Shown: positions 23,823 through 32,378 of the stretch, piece by piece
Numbering within the stretch: the stretch's first letter is position 1
Layout: every line of letters begins with the position of its first letter
DNA from: Microbacterium gallinarum
GTDB taxonomy: Bacteria; Actinomycetota; Actinomycetes; Actinomycetales; Microbacteriaceae
Assembly: GCF_014837165.1 (NCBI RefSeq)
Contig: NZ_JACSPM010000001.1
Location: forward strand, 1,136,304-1,200,303
DNA: 64,000 bases
Direction of reading: 5' to 3'
Program-made: the position numbers and the translations under genes
The notes under the pieces: generated by a model
Told to the model about the DNA's origin: nothing
The model's input: the letters and a program-made list of their open reading frames with translations, nothing else
Database searches by the model: none

Positions 23823-25429
23823 GCATCGGACGGGCCAGTGCGCTGATCGGCGCGGGGACGATCATCTCGCGCGTGACAGGGCTGCTGCGCACGATCGTGC
23901 TGGTCTGGGCGGTCGGCGCGACCACCGCGGGAGGCAACGCCTTCGCCGTCGCCAACCAGCTGCCCAACAACATCTACGCGATCATCTCGGTCGGTCTGCT
24001 GAGCGCGGTCGTGGTGCCGCAGATCGTCAAGGCGGCGGCGCACGACGACGGCGGCAGCGCGTTCGTCTCGAAGCTCTTCACCCTCGGCACGGTCGTGCTG
24101 CTGGGCACGGCGGCCGTCGCGACCGTCGCCGCACCCTGGCTCGTGGTGTTCTACGCACCGGACTATGGCCCCGAGCAGCAGGCGCTGGCCACGGCCTTCG
24201 CCTACTGGTGCCTGCCTCAGATCCTCTTCTACGGCCTGTTCGCGCTGGTCGGCGAAGCGCTCAACGCGCGCCGGGTGTACGGACCGTACACGTGGGCGCC
24301 GATCGTCAACAACGTCGTCTCGATCGCCGGATTCCTGGTCTTCATCTGGCTGTTCGGCGCCGGCACGGCGTCGACCCAGTGGTCGCCCGAGATGATCGCC
24401 GTGCTGGCGGGCACCGCGACGCTCGGCATCGTCGTGCAGACCGGCATCCTGTTCCTGTTCTGGCGGAAGACGGGGATGCACGTGCGTCCCGACTTCCGCT
24501 GGCGCGGCGTGGGACTCGGCCAGATCGGCCGCCTCGCGGGCTGGACGTTCCTGATGGTCCTCGCGGGTCAGCTCGCCGGCGTCGTGCAGTCGCGCGTGAT
24601 GTCGCAGATCCCCGAAGGCGACCCGGGCTTCTTCGTCGCCGGCAACGCCTGGCTCATCTTCATGCTCCCGTACTCGATCATCGTGCTGTCGATCGGGACG
24701 CCGTACTTCACACAGCTGAGCGAGCATGCCGGTGCCGGCCGCGACGATGACGTCCGCGCGGACGTCGGCCGCAGCATCCGCACCCTCGGTCTCTTCATCG
24801 TCGCCGCGACCGCCGCCCTCGCGGTGGCGGCCGTGCCGATGTCGCGCATCTTCACCAACTCGCGCGAGGAAGCCGTCGGAGCGGCCGGGGTGCTGCTCTG
24901 CTACCTGGTCAGCCTCATCCCGCTCGCCGTGCTCTTCGTGATCCAGCGCACGTTCTACGCCTACGACGACACGCGCACACCGTTCTTCTTCACTCTCGGG
25001 CAGTGCGTGATCGTCGTGCTGACGGCACTGGCGGCGTCGTGGGCGGCGGGCGCCGGGGTGATCGAGATGGCCCAGCTGGCCGCAGCCGTGGCGCTCGGCC
25101 AGTCGTTCGCGAGCGTGTGCCAGGTGATCGCCGCGACCTGGCTGCTGCAGCGTCGCCTCGGCGGGTTGCGGATCGGATCGTGGATGCTGGCGCTCGGCCG
25201 CTTCGCGCTGGCCGCGCTGCCCGCCGCCGGCGCCGGCTGGCTGACCTTCCAGCTGCTGGGAGGGACGGGAGGCTGGACCGTATCGGACAAGCTCCTCGGC
25301 GTGCTCGGAGCGGCCGTGATCGGCGTCGTCGTGCTGGTCGTCTACGTGGCCTTCCTGGCCCTGCTCCGCGCGCCCGAGCTGTCCGCCGCGATGACCCTCG
25401 CACGGCGCGTCCTGCCCGGCGGGCGCTGA
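23819..25429 (+). CDS. murJ: Lipid II flippase MurJ
   Basis: A 536-residue MATE-like flippase with about fourteen membrane segments, starting SIGRASALIGAGTIISRVTGLLR, the hallmark of the MviN/MurJ N-terminus. The segments ANQLPNNIYAIISVGLLSAVVVPQ and LPYSIIVLSIGTPYFTQLS are also typical. It moves lipid II across the membrane for peptidoglycan synthesis, working with the RodA/FtsW and PBP genes at 55-59 kb. Unlike mycobacterial Rv3910, no large C-terminal pseudokinase or extracellular domain is present. GTG at 23819 overlaps the DUF6049 stop. Confidence 0.94.
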   Translation: MSIGRASALIGAGTIISRVTGLLRTIVLVWAVGATTAGGNAFAVANQLPNNIYAIISVGLLSAVVVPQIVKAAAHDDGGSAFVSKLFTLGTVVLLGTAAVATVAAPWLVVFYAPDYGPEQQALATAFAYWCLPQILFYGLFALVGEALNARRVYGPYTWAPIVNNVVSIAGFLVFIWLFGAGTASTQWSPEMIAVLAGTATLGIVVQTGILFLFWRKTGMHVRPDFRWRGVGLGQIGRLAGWTFLMVLAGQLAGVVQSRVMSQIPEGDPGFFVAGNAWLIFMLPYSIIVLSIGTPYFTQLSEHAGAGRDDDVRADVGRSIRTLGLFIVAATAALAVAAVPMSRIFTNSREEAVGAAGVLLCYLVSLIPLAVLFVIQRTFYAYDDTRTPFFFTLGQCVIVVLTALAASWAAGAGVIEMAQLAAAVALGQSFASVCQVIAATWLLQRRLGGLRIGSWMLALGRFALAALPAAGAGWLTFQLLGGTGGWTVSDKLLGVLGAAVIGVVVLVVYVAFLALLRAPELSAAMTLARRVLPGGR

Positions 25430-25508
25430 CCGTGCCGGTGGAATGCTCCGCGGTTACCATGTGTTGAGCAGTACGGGGCCGAAGTGCCCCGCAACAGAAG
25501 GGGTCGCA

Positions 25509-26507
25509 GTGCGTCACGTCATCATCATCGGTTCGGGTCCTGCGGGCTACACGGCAGCGATCTACGCGGCACGCGCGAACCTCGAGCCGCTCCTGGTCGC
25601 CAGTTCGGTCGAGGCCGGCGGAGACCTGATGACCACCACCGACGTCGAGAACTTCCCCGGCTTCCCTGAGGGCATCCAGGGTCCCGACCTCATGACCCGC
25701 ATGCAGGAGCAGGCAGAGCGGTTCGGCACCGAGGTGCTGTACGACGACGTCGTCTCGCTCGAGCTCGACGGTCCCGTCAAGAAGGTCTCGCTGGGCAGCG
25801 GTGCCGAGTACGAGGCCCGCTCGATCGTCTACGCGACCGGATCCGCGCACCGCAAGATCGGGATCGAGGGCGAAGAGCGCCTCTCCGGCCGCGGCGTGTC
25901 GTACTGCGCGACCTGCGACGGCTTCTTCTTCCGCGAGCGTGTCATCGCCGTCGTCGGCGGCGGCGACTCCGCGATGGAGGAGGCGACGTTCCTGACCAAG
26001 TTCGCGTCCAAGGTGTACGTCATCCACCGCCGCGAAGAGCTGCGCGCATCGAAGATCATGCAGGAGCGCGCGTTCGCGAACGAGAAGATCGAGTTCGTCT
26101 GGAACAGCGAGGTCGTCGACGTGCTCGGCGACGACGCGGTCACCGGTGTCGTGCTCGAGAACACCGTCGACGGCACGCGCAGCGACCTGGCGATCGACGG
26201 CCTGTTCGTCGCGATCGGCAACGACCCGCGCACCCACCTCGTGCACGACAAGCTCGAGCTCACCCCCGAGGGCACCATCTGGGTCGACGGCCGTTCGTCG
26301 CGGACGTCGGTCTCCGGCGTGTTCGCCGCGGGCGACGTCATCGACCCGACGTACCGCCAGGCTGTGACGGCCGCCGGCAGCGGCACCGTCGCCGCGCTCG
26401 ACGTCGAGCACTACCTCGCATCGCTCGGCGAAGCCGGTGCACCCGCCGCCGACGCCGACCAGATCGAGGGCCTTCCCGAGGCTGACCCGGAGCAGACCGC
26501 GGCCTGA
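25509..26507 (+). CDS. trxB: Thioredoxin reductase
   Basis: A 332-residue NADPH-dependent flavoprotein. The FAD-binding GSGPAGYTAAIYAARA is at residues 8-23, the redox centre CATC is at 133-136 (SYCATCDGFFF), and the NADPH motif GGGDSAMEEA follows; FAAGDVIDP is near the C-terminus. It reduces thioredoxin encoded 83 bases downstream. GTG at 25509 is preferred: AGAAGGGG ends six bases before it, and the preceding open frame loses family similarity. A trailing acidic tail of about 30 residues is common in actinobacteria. In mycobacteria sigM and a small anti-sigma gene sit between murJ and trxB; here the gap is only 79 bases. Confidence 0.96.
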   Translation: MRHVIIIGSGPAGYTAAIYAARANLEPLLVASSVEAGGDLMTTTDVENFPGFPEGIQGPDLMTRMQEQAERFGTEVLYDDVVSLELDGPVKKVSLGSGAEYEARSIVYATGSAHRKIGIEGEERLSGRGVSYCATCDGFFFRERVIAVVGGGDSAMEEATFLTKFASKVYVIHRREELRASKIMQERAFANEKIEFVWNSEVVDVLGDDAVTGVVLENTVDGTRSDLAIDGLFVAIGNDPRTHLVHDKLELTPEGTIWVDGRSSRTSVSGVFAAGDVIDPTYRQAVTAAGSGTVAALDVEHYLASLGEAGAPAADADQIEGLPEADPEQTAA

Positions 26508-26590
26508 TCCCGCCGCGTCGTGCCGCGGAACAATCCCGCTGCGCCGCGCGTTGTCACCCCACGTACGACTTCCCCATCTAAGGAGAGAAC

Positions 26591-26914
26591 ATGACCGCCA
26601 AGGCGACGACGTCCGCCACGTTCGACCAGGATGTGCTCCAGGCCGACGGCCCGGTGCTCGTGGACTTCTGGGCTGAGTGGTGCGGTCCTTGCCGCATGGT
26701 CTCGCCGGTCCTCGACCAGATCCAGGCCGAGCACCCGGGCAAGATCACCATCCTGAAGCTGAACGTCGACGAGAACCCCGACCTCGCCATGAAGTACCAG
26801 ATCACGTCGATCCCGGCGATGAAGGTGTTCAACAAGGGCCAGGTCGAGACCACGATCATCGGCGCCAAGCCGAAGTTCGCGCTCGAGAAGGATCTCGAGG
26901 CGTACATCGGCTGA
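26591..26914 (+). CDS. trxA: Thioredoxin
   Basis: A 107-residue thioredoxin with WCGPC (Cys31/Cys34), the DFWAEW strand before it and the cis-proline loop ITSIPAM. It is the general protein disulfide reductant and pairs with the TrxB just upstream. AAGGAG six bases before ATG is a strong start signal. A second, distinct thioredoxin is encoded at 61905. Confidence 0.96.
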   Translation: MTAKATTSATFDQDVLQADGPVLVDFWAEWCGPCRMVSPVLDQIQAEHPGKITILKLNVDENPDLAMKYQITSIPAMKVFNKGQVETTIIGAKPKFALEKDLEAYIG

Positions 26915-26930
26915 GTCCGTCCTCAGCGTG

Positions 26931-26972
26931 AACCCCGCTGGCCTGCACTTATCGCAGGTCAGCGGGGTTTTT
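26931..26972 (+). terminator. Rho-independent terminator after trxA
   Basis: AACCCCGCTGGCCTGC and its complement GCAGGTCAGCGGGGTT flank a short loop (ACTTATC), followed by a run of five T. This is a classic stem plus U-tract 16 bases after the trxA stop. Confidence 0.92.
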
Positions 26973-27119
26973 CATCGCATGCCGTTCGCGGCATCCATTC
27001 ACTCGGGAAGAAGTCTGCGAGAGGATGTCGATCCCGGCCCGTCTTGTTCGACGTAGAGGGTGACGGGGCCGGAGCGCGGCCCTCCGGGTCGAAGGCCCGC
27101 AACGACGAAGGAGCAGGAC

Positions 27120-27536
27120 ATGCGTTACATGCTGATCATGCAGGTGGAGCCCGAAGCCGCGGCCAAGGCGCCGGAGGAGCTCGACATGAAGCAGGTCATC
27201 GCCGCGATGAGCGCCTACAACGAGGAGCTTCAGAAGGCGGGGGTCTTCCTCTCGGCGGAGGGCCTCTCCGATGCGAGCGAGGGTTTCCGCGTCGACTTCT
27301 CGTCGGTGCCGCCGGCGGTGACCGACGGACCGTTCGCCGAAGCCCGCGAAGTGTTCACCGGCTTCTGGATCCTCGAGGTCGCCAGTCGCGAGGAGGCCGA
27401 GCACTGGGCGAAGAAGTGCCCCCTCGGACCGGGCGTCGCGCTCGAGGTGCGACGGGTCAACGAGTTCGCCGACTTCGAGTCGGTCGACCCCGAGTGGGTG
27501 GAGAAGGCGCAGGAGTGGCGGGCTGCCAACGCCTGA
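27120..27536 (+). CDS. YCII/DGPF-family protein
   Basis: A 138-residue ferredoxin-like-fold YCII-related protein (DGPF type). YMLIMQVEPEA, the DGPF motif present as TDGPFAEAREVFTGFWILEV, and the C-terminal ...ALEVRRVNEF part match the group. Such small proteins are the typical genetic partners of ECF42 sigma factors; one is encoded at 27952. The start is the ATG at 27120 with AAGGAG upstream, rather than the GTG 20 codons before it. Its biochemical role (possibly enzymatic on small oxidised molecules) is not known. Confidence 0.85.
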   Translation: MRYMLIMQVEPEAAAKAPEELDMKQVIAAMSAYNEELQKAGVFLSAEGLSDASEGFRVDFSSVPPAVTDGPFAEAREVFTGFWILEVASREEAEHWAKKCPLGPGVALEVRRVNEFADFESVDPEWVEKAQEWRAANA

Positions 27537-27544
27537 CGGCGAGA

Positions 27545-27892
27545 TCAGGACGCGTCGGCGCGCACCGTGGCATCCCAGCGACGGTGCGTGTTGGCGTCGC
27601 CCAGCAGTCGCCAGACGGCGCGCGTGAGCGGGGGATAGTCCAGGGCGATCTGGCGCAGCACGCGATAGTGGCGCGCGGCGTTCGGCCGGGAGCCGCCATT
27701 CGCCTCGATGTTCTCGGCCCGCAGCGTGAAGACCACCAGTTCGTCGATCGTCGGCAGATCGTCCATGAAGTCCCACGGGTCTTCGCCGGCGCGCAGTCGC
27801 TCGGCGATCACCACGGCGAGTTCGTCCGCTGCCTCGGCACGCAGAAGCTCGAGACTGGCCCGGCGGCGCGGGGTCTGGTCTGCGTTCGGCAC
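27545..27892 (-). CDS. Hypothetical protein
   Basis: A 115-residue, probably cytoplasmic, helical protein with no recognisable motif; the central part reads WDFMDDLPTIDELVVFTL and the end is basic (WDATVRADAS). GTG at 27890-27892 is the start used; no ATG fits. It ends eight bases from the YCII stop, converging, and is divergent from the ECF sigma gene with a 59-base gap, so it could share promoter DNA with that gene. Codon use is like the neighbours. Function unknown. Confidence 0.55.
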   Translation of the reverse strand: MPNADQTPRRRASLELLRAEAADELAVVIAERLRAGEDPWDFMDDLPTIDELVVFTLRAENIEANGGSRPNAARHYRVLRQIALDYPPLTRAVWRLLGDANTHRRWDATVRADAS

Positions 27893-27951
27893 CCATCAAG
27901 GGTACGACGCCGCACCGACCTCGGGCCGCGTTCCACGCCTACGCTGACACC

Positions 27952-29259
27952 ATGACCGACGTCGACGTGCACGCCCGCCGCACGGTCGAGGCGGTCTGGC
28001 GGGCCGAGTCCGCACGGATCGTCGCCGCGCTGACCCGCCACACCGGCGACTTCGCCTGGGCGGAGGATCTCGCGCAGGATGCACTCGTCGAAGCTGTCGC
28101 GAAGTGGCCGGCGGGGGGCATCCCGGACAATCCCGGGGCCTGGCTGCTGTCCGTCGCGAAGCGACGCGCGATCGACGGGTGGCGCCGGCGCGAGCGGCTC
28201 ACGCAGCGCGAACCGCTGCTCGCCGTCGACGTGCAGGACGCCGAGCGCGTCGACTCGGTACCCGAACTCGCCGATCCCGACCGCATCGACGACGACGTGC
28301 TGCGGCTCGTGTTCGTAGCGTGCCACCCGGTGCTCCCCGCGCAGGCCCGGCTCGCTCTCACGCTGCGCACGGTGGCGGGCCTCACGACCGACCAGATCGC
28401 GCGCGTGCTGCTGATGACCGTGCCGACCGTTCAGCAGCGGATCGTGCGGGCGAAGCGCACCCTGGCCGATGCGGGTGTGCCCTTCGAGGTGCCCGACCGC
28501 GCCGAGCGGCCTGCGCGGCTCGCCAGCGTGCTGCAGGTAATCTACCTGCTCTTCACCGAGGGCTATGCCGCGGCCTCCGGCGACCATCCGGTGCGACCCG
28601 AGGTGGCGCGCGAAGCCGTGCGGCTCGCGCGTCAGCTGCACGCCCTCGCACCGGACGAGCCCGAGGTCGACGCGCTCATCGCCCTCATGGAGTTCCAGTC
28701 GTCGCGGTTCGCCGCTCGCATCGATCGGGACGGACTGCCGCTGACCCTGGGCGAACAGGACCGGCGGCGATGGGACCGTTCAGCCATCGCGCGCGGCCGA
28801 GAAGCGATGAAGAGGGCGGATGCCTCGCCCCGCGGGCTCGGGTACTACGGACTGCAGGCGGCGATCGCCGAATGTCACGCGATCGCCCCGTCGTTCGACG
28901 AGACGGACTGGGACCGCATCCTGCGGTTGTACGACGCGCTGATCATGCTCGCGCCGACTGCTGTCGTGCGCCTCAACCGGGCCGTCGCCTTCTCGATGGC
29001 CGAGGGCCCTGAGGCTGCGCTGCACATGGTGGACGCGTTGGAGCCCGAGCTCGGCGACTTCCGTCCGCTGCGGGCGGTGCGTGCAGAACTGCTCGAACGG
29101 ACGGGGAGAACGGATGCCGCGGCCGCCGAGTTCGTGGCGGCAGCGGCGCTGCCCGGCAACGAGGCCGAGGCGACCGTGCTCAGGCGACGGGCCGCGGCGC
29201 TCCGTGTCGACGTGGACCGGGGTACGACCAGCCCGGAGGTGGATCAGGCGGTGCCGTAG
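27952..29259 (+). CDS. ECF42-type sigma factor with DUF6596 and TPR-like C-terminus
   Basis: A 435-residue RNA polymerase sigma factor. Sigma region 2 lies at about residues 10-80 (AEDLAQDALVEAV, then WLLSVAKRRAIDGWRRRERL), and region 4 is around 120-170 (TTDQIARVLLMTVPTVQQRIVRAKRTL). A DUF6596 domain follows (about 185-285, YLLFTEGYAAASGDHPVRPE) and an alpha-helical, TPR-like remainder. This is the ECF42 architecture, in which the C-terminal extension, not an anti-sigma factor, controls activity. ECF42 factors are usually linked to YCII/DGPF genes, as here at 27120. No ribosome site is evident before ATG 27952. The 3' end carries a near-copy of the parB 3' end. Confidence 0.9.
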   Translation: MTDVDVHARRTVEAVWRAESARIVAALTRHTGDFAWAEDLAQDALVEAVAKWPAGGIPDNPGAWLLSVAKRRAIDGWRRRERLTQREPLLAVDVQDAERVDSVPELADPDRIDDDVLRLVFVACHPVLPAQARLALTLRTVAGLTTDQIARVLLMTVPTVQQRIVRAKRTLADAGVPFEVPDRAERPARLASVLQVIYLLFTEGYAAASGDHPVRPEVAREAVRLARQLHALAPDEPEVDALIALMEFQSSRFAARIDRDGLPLTLGEQDRRRWDRSAIARGREAMKRADASPRGLGYYGLQAAIAECHAIAPSFDETDWDRILRLYDALIMLAPTAVVRLNRAVAFSMAEGPEAALHMVDALEPELGDFRPLRAVRAELLERTGRTDAAAAEFVAAAALPGNEAEATVLRRRAAALRVDVDRGTTSPEVDQAVP

Positions 29260-29309
29260 CCGGCCTGGGTCAGGCGGGTCTGGCTCAGACGTGACGGGGC
29301 CGGTCTGGG

Positions 29310-30296
29310 TCAGGCGGTGCCGAAGCCGGTCTCGCCAAGCTCCTCGAGGATGCGGTTCAGGTCCTGGATGCTCGCAAAATCAATGCTGATCTGGCCTTTT
29401 CGCGCGGTCAGTGAGATTCGGACTCGGGTGTTGAGGCGGTCGCCCAGGCGCTCGGCGACTTCGTCGAGGTGACCGCGGCGCGCGCCGGCGGTTGGCTTCG
29501 AGGGGCGGCGAGAGCCGGCATCCGTCATCTTCGCGGCAGCCTCAGCGGAGCGCACCGACAGATCCTCGTTGACGATCTTGTCGGAGAGCCGCTGCATCGC
29601 TTCGGGGGTATCGAGCGACAGGATGGCCCGGGCGTGGCCGGCGGTGAGCACACCCGCGGCGACGCGCTGCTGCACGGGCACCGGGAGCTTCAGCAGGCGG
29701 ATGGTGTTGCTGATCTGCGGGCGCGAGCGGCCGATGCGGCTGGCGAGCTCTTCCTGGGTGATCCCGAAGTCCTCGAGGAGCTGCTGGTAAGCCGATGCCT
29801 CTTCGAGCGGGTTGAGCTCGGAGCGGTGGAGGTTCTCGAGCAGCGCATCGCGCAGCAGGTGCTCGTCGGCCGTCTCTCGGACGATCGCCGGGATGGACGT
29901 GAGGCCGGCCTCGCGTGCGGCACGGGTGCGACGCTCGCCCATGATGAGCTCGTAGTCGCCGTCTTCGTTCGCGCGGACGACGACCGGCTGCAGCACACCG
30001 AACTCGCGGACGCTGTGGACGAGCTCGGCGAGATCTTCGGGGTTGAAGTGCGTGCGCGGCTGGCGCGGATTCGGCACGATGGAGTGCGGGTCGATGTGAG
30101 TGAGGCGTGCGCCGGGAACCTGCACCAGGTCTTCGGAGGGCGCCGTGTCGGGCGTCGCGTCGCTTTCCGCCCCGGTAGGAGCGTCGTCGGTGGCGACGGC
30201 GCGGGGGAAGAAGACGTCCGAAGGGCGGTCCTCCGCTGGCTCCGTCGTCGGGATCAGCGCGCCGATCCCCCGTCCTAGGCCTGTGCGCTTGGCCAT
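29310..30296 (-). CDS. parB: Chromosome partitioning protein ParB
   Basis: A 328-residue CTPase clamp protein. PGARLTHIDPHSIVPNPRQPR and the nucleotide motif GERRTRAAREAGLTSIP lead into the HLLRDALLENLHRSELNPLEEA segment. A helix-turn-helix that binds parS follows (ITQEELASRIGRSRPQISNTIRLLKLP), and the C-terminal dimerisation domain ends LNRILEELGETGFGTA. It loads on the six parS sites immediately upstream of parA. The ATG overlaps the parA stop by one base (TGATG), so the two are coupled. Confidence 0.96.
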   Translation of the reverse strand: MAKRTGLGRGIGALIPTTEPAEDRPSDVFFPRAVATDDAPTGAESDATPDTAPSEDLVQVPGARLTHIDPHSIVPNPRQPRTHFNPEDLAELVHSVREFGVLQPVVVRANEDGDYELIMGERRTRAAREAGLTSIPAIVRETADEHLLRDALLENLHRSELNPLEEASAYQQLLEDFGITQEELASRIGRSRPQISNTIRLLKLPVPVQQRVAAGVLTAGHARAILSLDTPEAMQRLSDKIVNEDLSVRSAEAAAKMTDAGSRRPSKPTAGARRGHLDEVAERLGDRLNTRVRISLTARKGQISIDFASIQDLNRILEELGETGFGTA

Positions 30297-31291
30297 CAGG
30301 CTCCCCCTTCGATCTTCGATTCGACGTGCTGTTCCGGGGCGCTCTCGCCCGCGGCGTTCTTCACCGCGGCGGGCAGGCCGTCGCGGCGGATGATCTCGAC
30401 GGCTGCTTCGCGATACGCGATCGCGCCGGCCGACTGCCCATCGTAGGCGATGACGGTCTGGCCGAAGCTCGGCGCCTCAGACACGCGCACCGAACGCGGG
30501 ATGACGGTGTCGAGCACTTCCTTCGCGAAGTGCTCGCGCACCTCCTCGGCGACCTGCTGCGCGAGACGGGTGCGGCCGTCGTACATGGTGAGCACGATCG
30601 TGCTCAGCGTGAGGCCAGGATTGAGGTGCTTCTGGATCATGCGCACAGTCCCGAGCAGCTGGCTCAGGCCCTCGAGCGCGTAGTACTCGCACTGGATCGG
30701 GATGAGCAGCTCCCCCGCGGCCGTGAACGCGTTGATGGTCAGCAGGCCCAGCGACGGCGGGCAGTCGATGAGCACGAAGTCGATGTGTTCTTCGAGGCTT
30801 GCGAGGTACTCGTCGAGTGCCGTCTTGAGCCGGTGTTCGCGCGCCACCTGCGATACGAGCTCGATCTCGGCGCCGGCGAGGTGAATCGTGCTGGGGGCGC
30901 ACAGCAGGTTCGGCGACTCCGGGCTGACCTGCACGATGTCAGCGAGCGGGAACTCGTCGATGAGCACGTCGTAGACGCTCGGGATGTCCGCAGTGTGGGG
31001 CACCCCCAGTGCCGTCGACGCGTTCCCCTGCGGATCGAGGTCGATCACGAGCACCTTTGCGCCCACGGAGGCCAGGGCTGCCGCGACATTGACGGCGGTC
31101 GTCGTCTTGCCGACGCCGCCCTTCTGGTTCGAGACCGTCAGCACCCGGGTGCGACCCGTGAGTCGAACGTCTGCGCTCTCGAGCGCACGGCGTCGTGCGG
31201 AGAGGTCGGCGATTTCACGTGCGAGAGGGGTGTCGTCGAACGAGAAGGATGCCGCGGCCACCGACTCGTCGGGCTGTTTCACGTGAAACAC
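30296..31291 (-). CDS. parA: Chromosome partitioning ATPase ParA
   Basis: A 331-residue ParA/Soj ATPase with deviant Walker A NQKGGVGKTTTAVN, Walker A' VLVIDLDPQGNASTALG and the DFVLIDCPPSLGLLT Walker B-type stretch. With ParB it segregates the oriC region. Two starts are possible: GTG 31289-31291, which makes the parS site at 31275-31290 part of the coding sequence (MFHVKQ), and GTG 31280-31282. The AAGGGAG site (31293-31299 on the plus strand) is one base from the first and ten from the second, so the second is better placed for ribosomes. The N-terminal 50 residues are poorly conserved either way. Confidence 0.95.
   Translation of the reverse strand: MFHVKQPDESVAAASFSFDDTPLAREIADLSARRRALESADVRLTGRTRVLTVSNQKGGVGKTTTAVNVAAALASVGAKVLVIDLDPQGNASTALGVPHTADIPSVYDVLIDEFPLADIVQVSPESPNLLCAPSTIHLAGAEIELVSQVAREHRLKTALDEYLASLEEHIDFVLIDCPPSLGLLTINAFTAAGELLIPIQCEYYALEGLSQLLGTVRMIQKHLNPGLTLSTIVLTMYDGRTRLAQQVAEEVREHFAKEVLDTVIPRSVRVSEAPSFGQTVIAYDGQSAGAIAYREAAVEIIRRDGLPAAVKNAAGESAPEQHVESKIEGGA
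31275..31290. other. parS site 1 (overlaps parA start)
   Basis: TGTTTCACGTGAAACA, the exact palindromic parS consensus bound by ParB. Confidence 0.95.
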
Positions 31292-31397
31292 TCTCCCTTT
31301 CGCGAGCGATCAACAACGCTTTCCACTCTATCCCGCCCTCACCCCATTCCCGTCCTCACCTCGCTCCCCCGCCGTCCGAGTGGGCGCGCACCCCTCC

Positions 31398-31491
31398 GCC
31401 GGTCGAGTAAGCGCGCAGCACCGTATCGAAACCCCACCCGCCCCGCCTCTCCCGCCGGTCGAGTAGGCGCGCAGCGCCGTATCGAGACCCC
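31398..31491. repeat. Two copies of dispersed palindromic repeat (type A, reverse)
   Basis: Two copies of GGTCGAGTAGGCGCGCAGCG followed by CCGTATCGA(A/G)ACCCC lie at 31398-31435 and 31454-31491, each able to form a GGCGC/GCGCC hairpin. They are in reverse orientation relative to those at 32081-32500. Confidence 0.7.
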
Positions 31492-31534
31492 GTTCAGCGG
31501 GAGACCGCGGTCCGACCGCGTGGGTACTCCGGCC

Positions 31535-31550
31535 CGTTTCACGTGAAACA
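31535..31550. other. parS site 2
   Basis: CGTTTCACGTGAAACA, one base from the symmetrical consensus, between parA and the GIY-YIG gene. Confidence 0.93.
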
Positions 31551-31562
31551 CCGGCTACTCCA

Positions 31563-31853
31563 TTACTTGCTACCCGGGAAGTCCTTCTTGCTCAGACCCG
31601 GCAACTTCTCGAGCTGTTCGTTCACCAAAGCAAGTCGCTTGGCCCGACTCCAACCCTGCACCTGCTTCTCACGCAGGTACGCATCACTTACGCGTTCGAA
31701 CTGCTCGAAGTAGAGGAGCTTCACCGGTAGGCGCGTCCGCGTGTAGAAGGATCCTTCTCCCTCGCCGTGCTGAGCGAGCCGATGCTCGAGGTCGCGCGTG
31801 CTCCCGACGTAGAGGGTTCGGTCCGAGCACTCGAGGATGTACATATACGCCAT
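31563..31853 (-). CDS. GIY-YIG nuclease-family protein (UPF0213/YhbQ-like)
   Basis: A 96-residue single-domain GIY-YIG protein. [27 protein letters not shown] carries the two-strand Tyr motif and the conserved Arg; [21 protein letters not shown] and the Glu-containing [20 protein letters not shown] helix follow. The small stand-alone family (YhbQ-like) includes DNA-binding or nucleolytic proteins of unclear role. It sits inside the parS array between parA and rsmG, which is not its usual place. Start ATG at 31851-31853. Confidence 0.85.
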   Translation of the reverse strand: MAYMYILECSDRTLYVGSTRDLEHRLAQHGEGEGSFYTRTRLPVKLLYFEQFERVSDAYLREKQVQGWSRAKRLALVNEQLEKLPGLSKKDFPGSK

Positions 31854-31963
31854 CGGTCAAGGCTCGCCGGCCAGCGGCCCATCCCGAGTGGTTGCAGCGC
31901 CATCGGTGAGATCTGCGCGGAGTGGGCACGCGGTGGAGGAGCCGTTGAAGTCCTCGCCTTCAA

Positions 31964-31979
31964 TGTTTCACGTGAAACG
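31964..31979. other. parS site 3
   Basis: TGTTTCACGTGAAACG, 110 bases upstream of the GIY-YIG start codon. Confidence 0.93.
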
Positions 31980-32232
31980 GCGACAGTCAGCGCGCGAGCA
32001 TCTACCTAATCGGCCGGCCCCGGTCCGCCGATCGAGTGCGCGCGTAGCGCGTGTATCGAGATCAAGATCCTGAGGACGGGTCTCGATACGGCGCTTCGCG
32101 CCTACTCGACCGGCGGGGTCAGTTCCGCTGATGGAGTGCGCGCGCAGCGCGTGTATCGAGATCACGGGTGCGAGGCGAAGTCTCGATACGGCGCTTCGCG
32201 CCTACTCGACCTGCGGGGGTCCAGCTCCGCGA

Positions 32233-32248
32233 TGTTTCACGTGAAACG
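32233..32248. other. parS site 4
   Basis: TGTTTCACGTGAAACG inside the tandem repeat unit 2. Confidence 0.93.
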
Positions 32249-32362
32249 TCGGGGACCGCTGATGGAGTGCGCGCGCAGCGCGCGTATCGAGATCACGGGT
32301 GTGAGGGAAGTCTCGATACGGCGCTTCGCGCCTACTCGACCGGCGGGGGTACACCTTCGCGA

Positions 32363-32378
32363 TGTTTCACGTGAAACG
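32363..32378. other. parS site 5
   Basis: TGTTTCACGTGAAACG, exactly 130 bases from site 4, inside duplicated unit 3. Confidence 0.93.
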
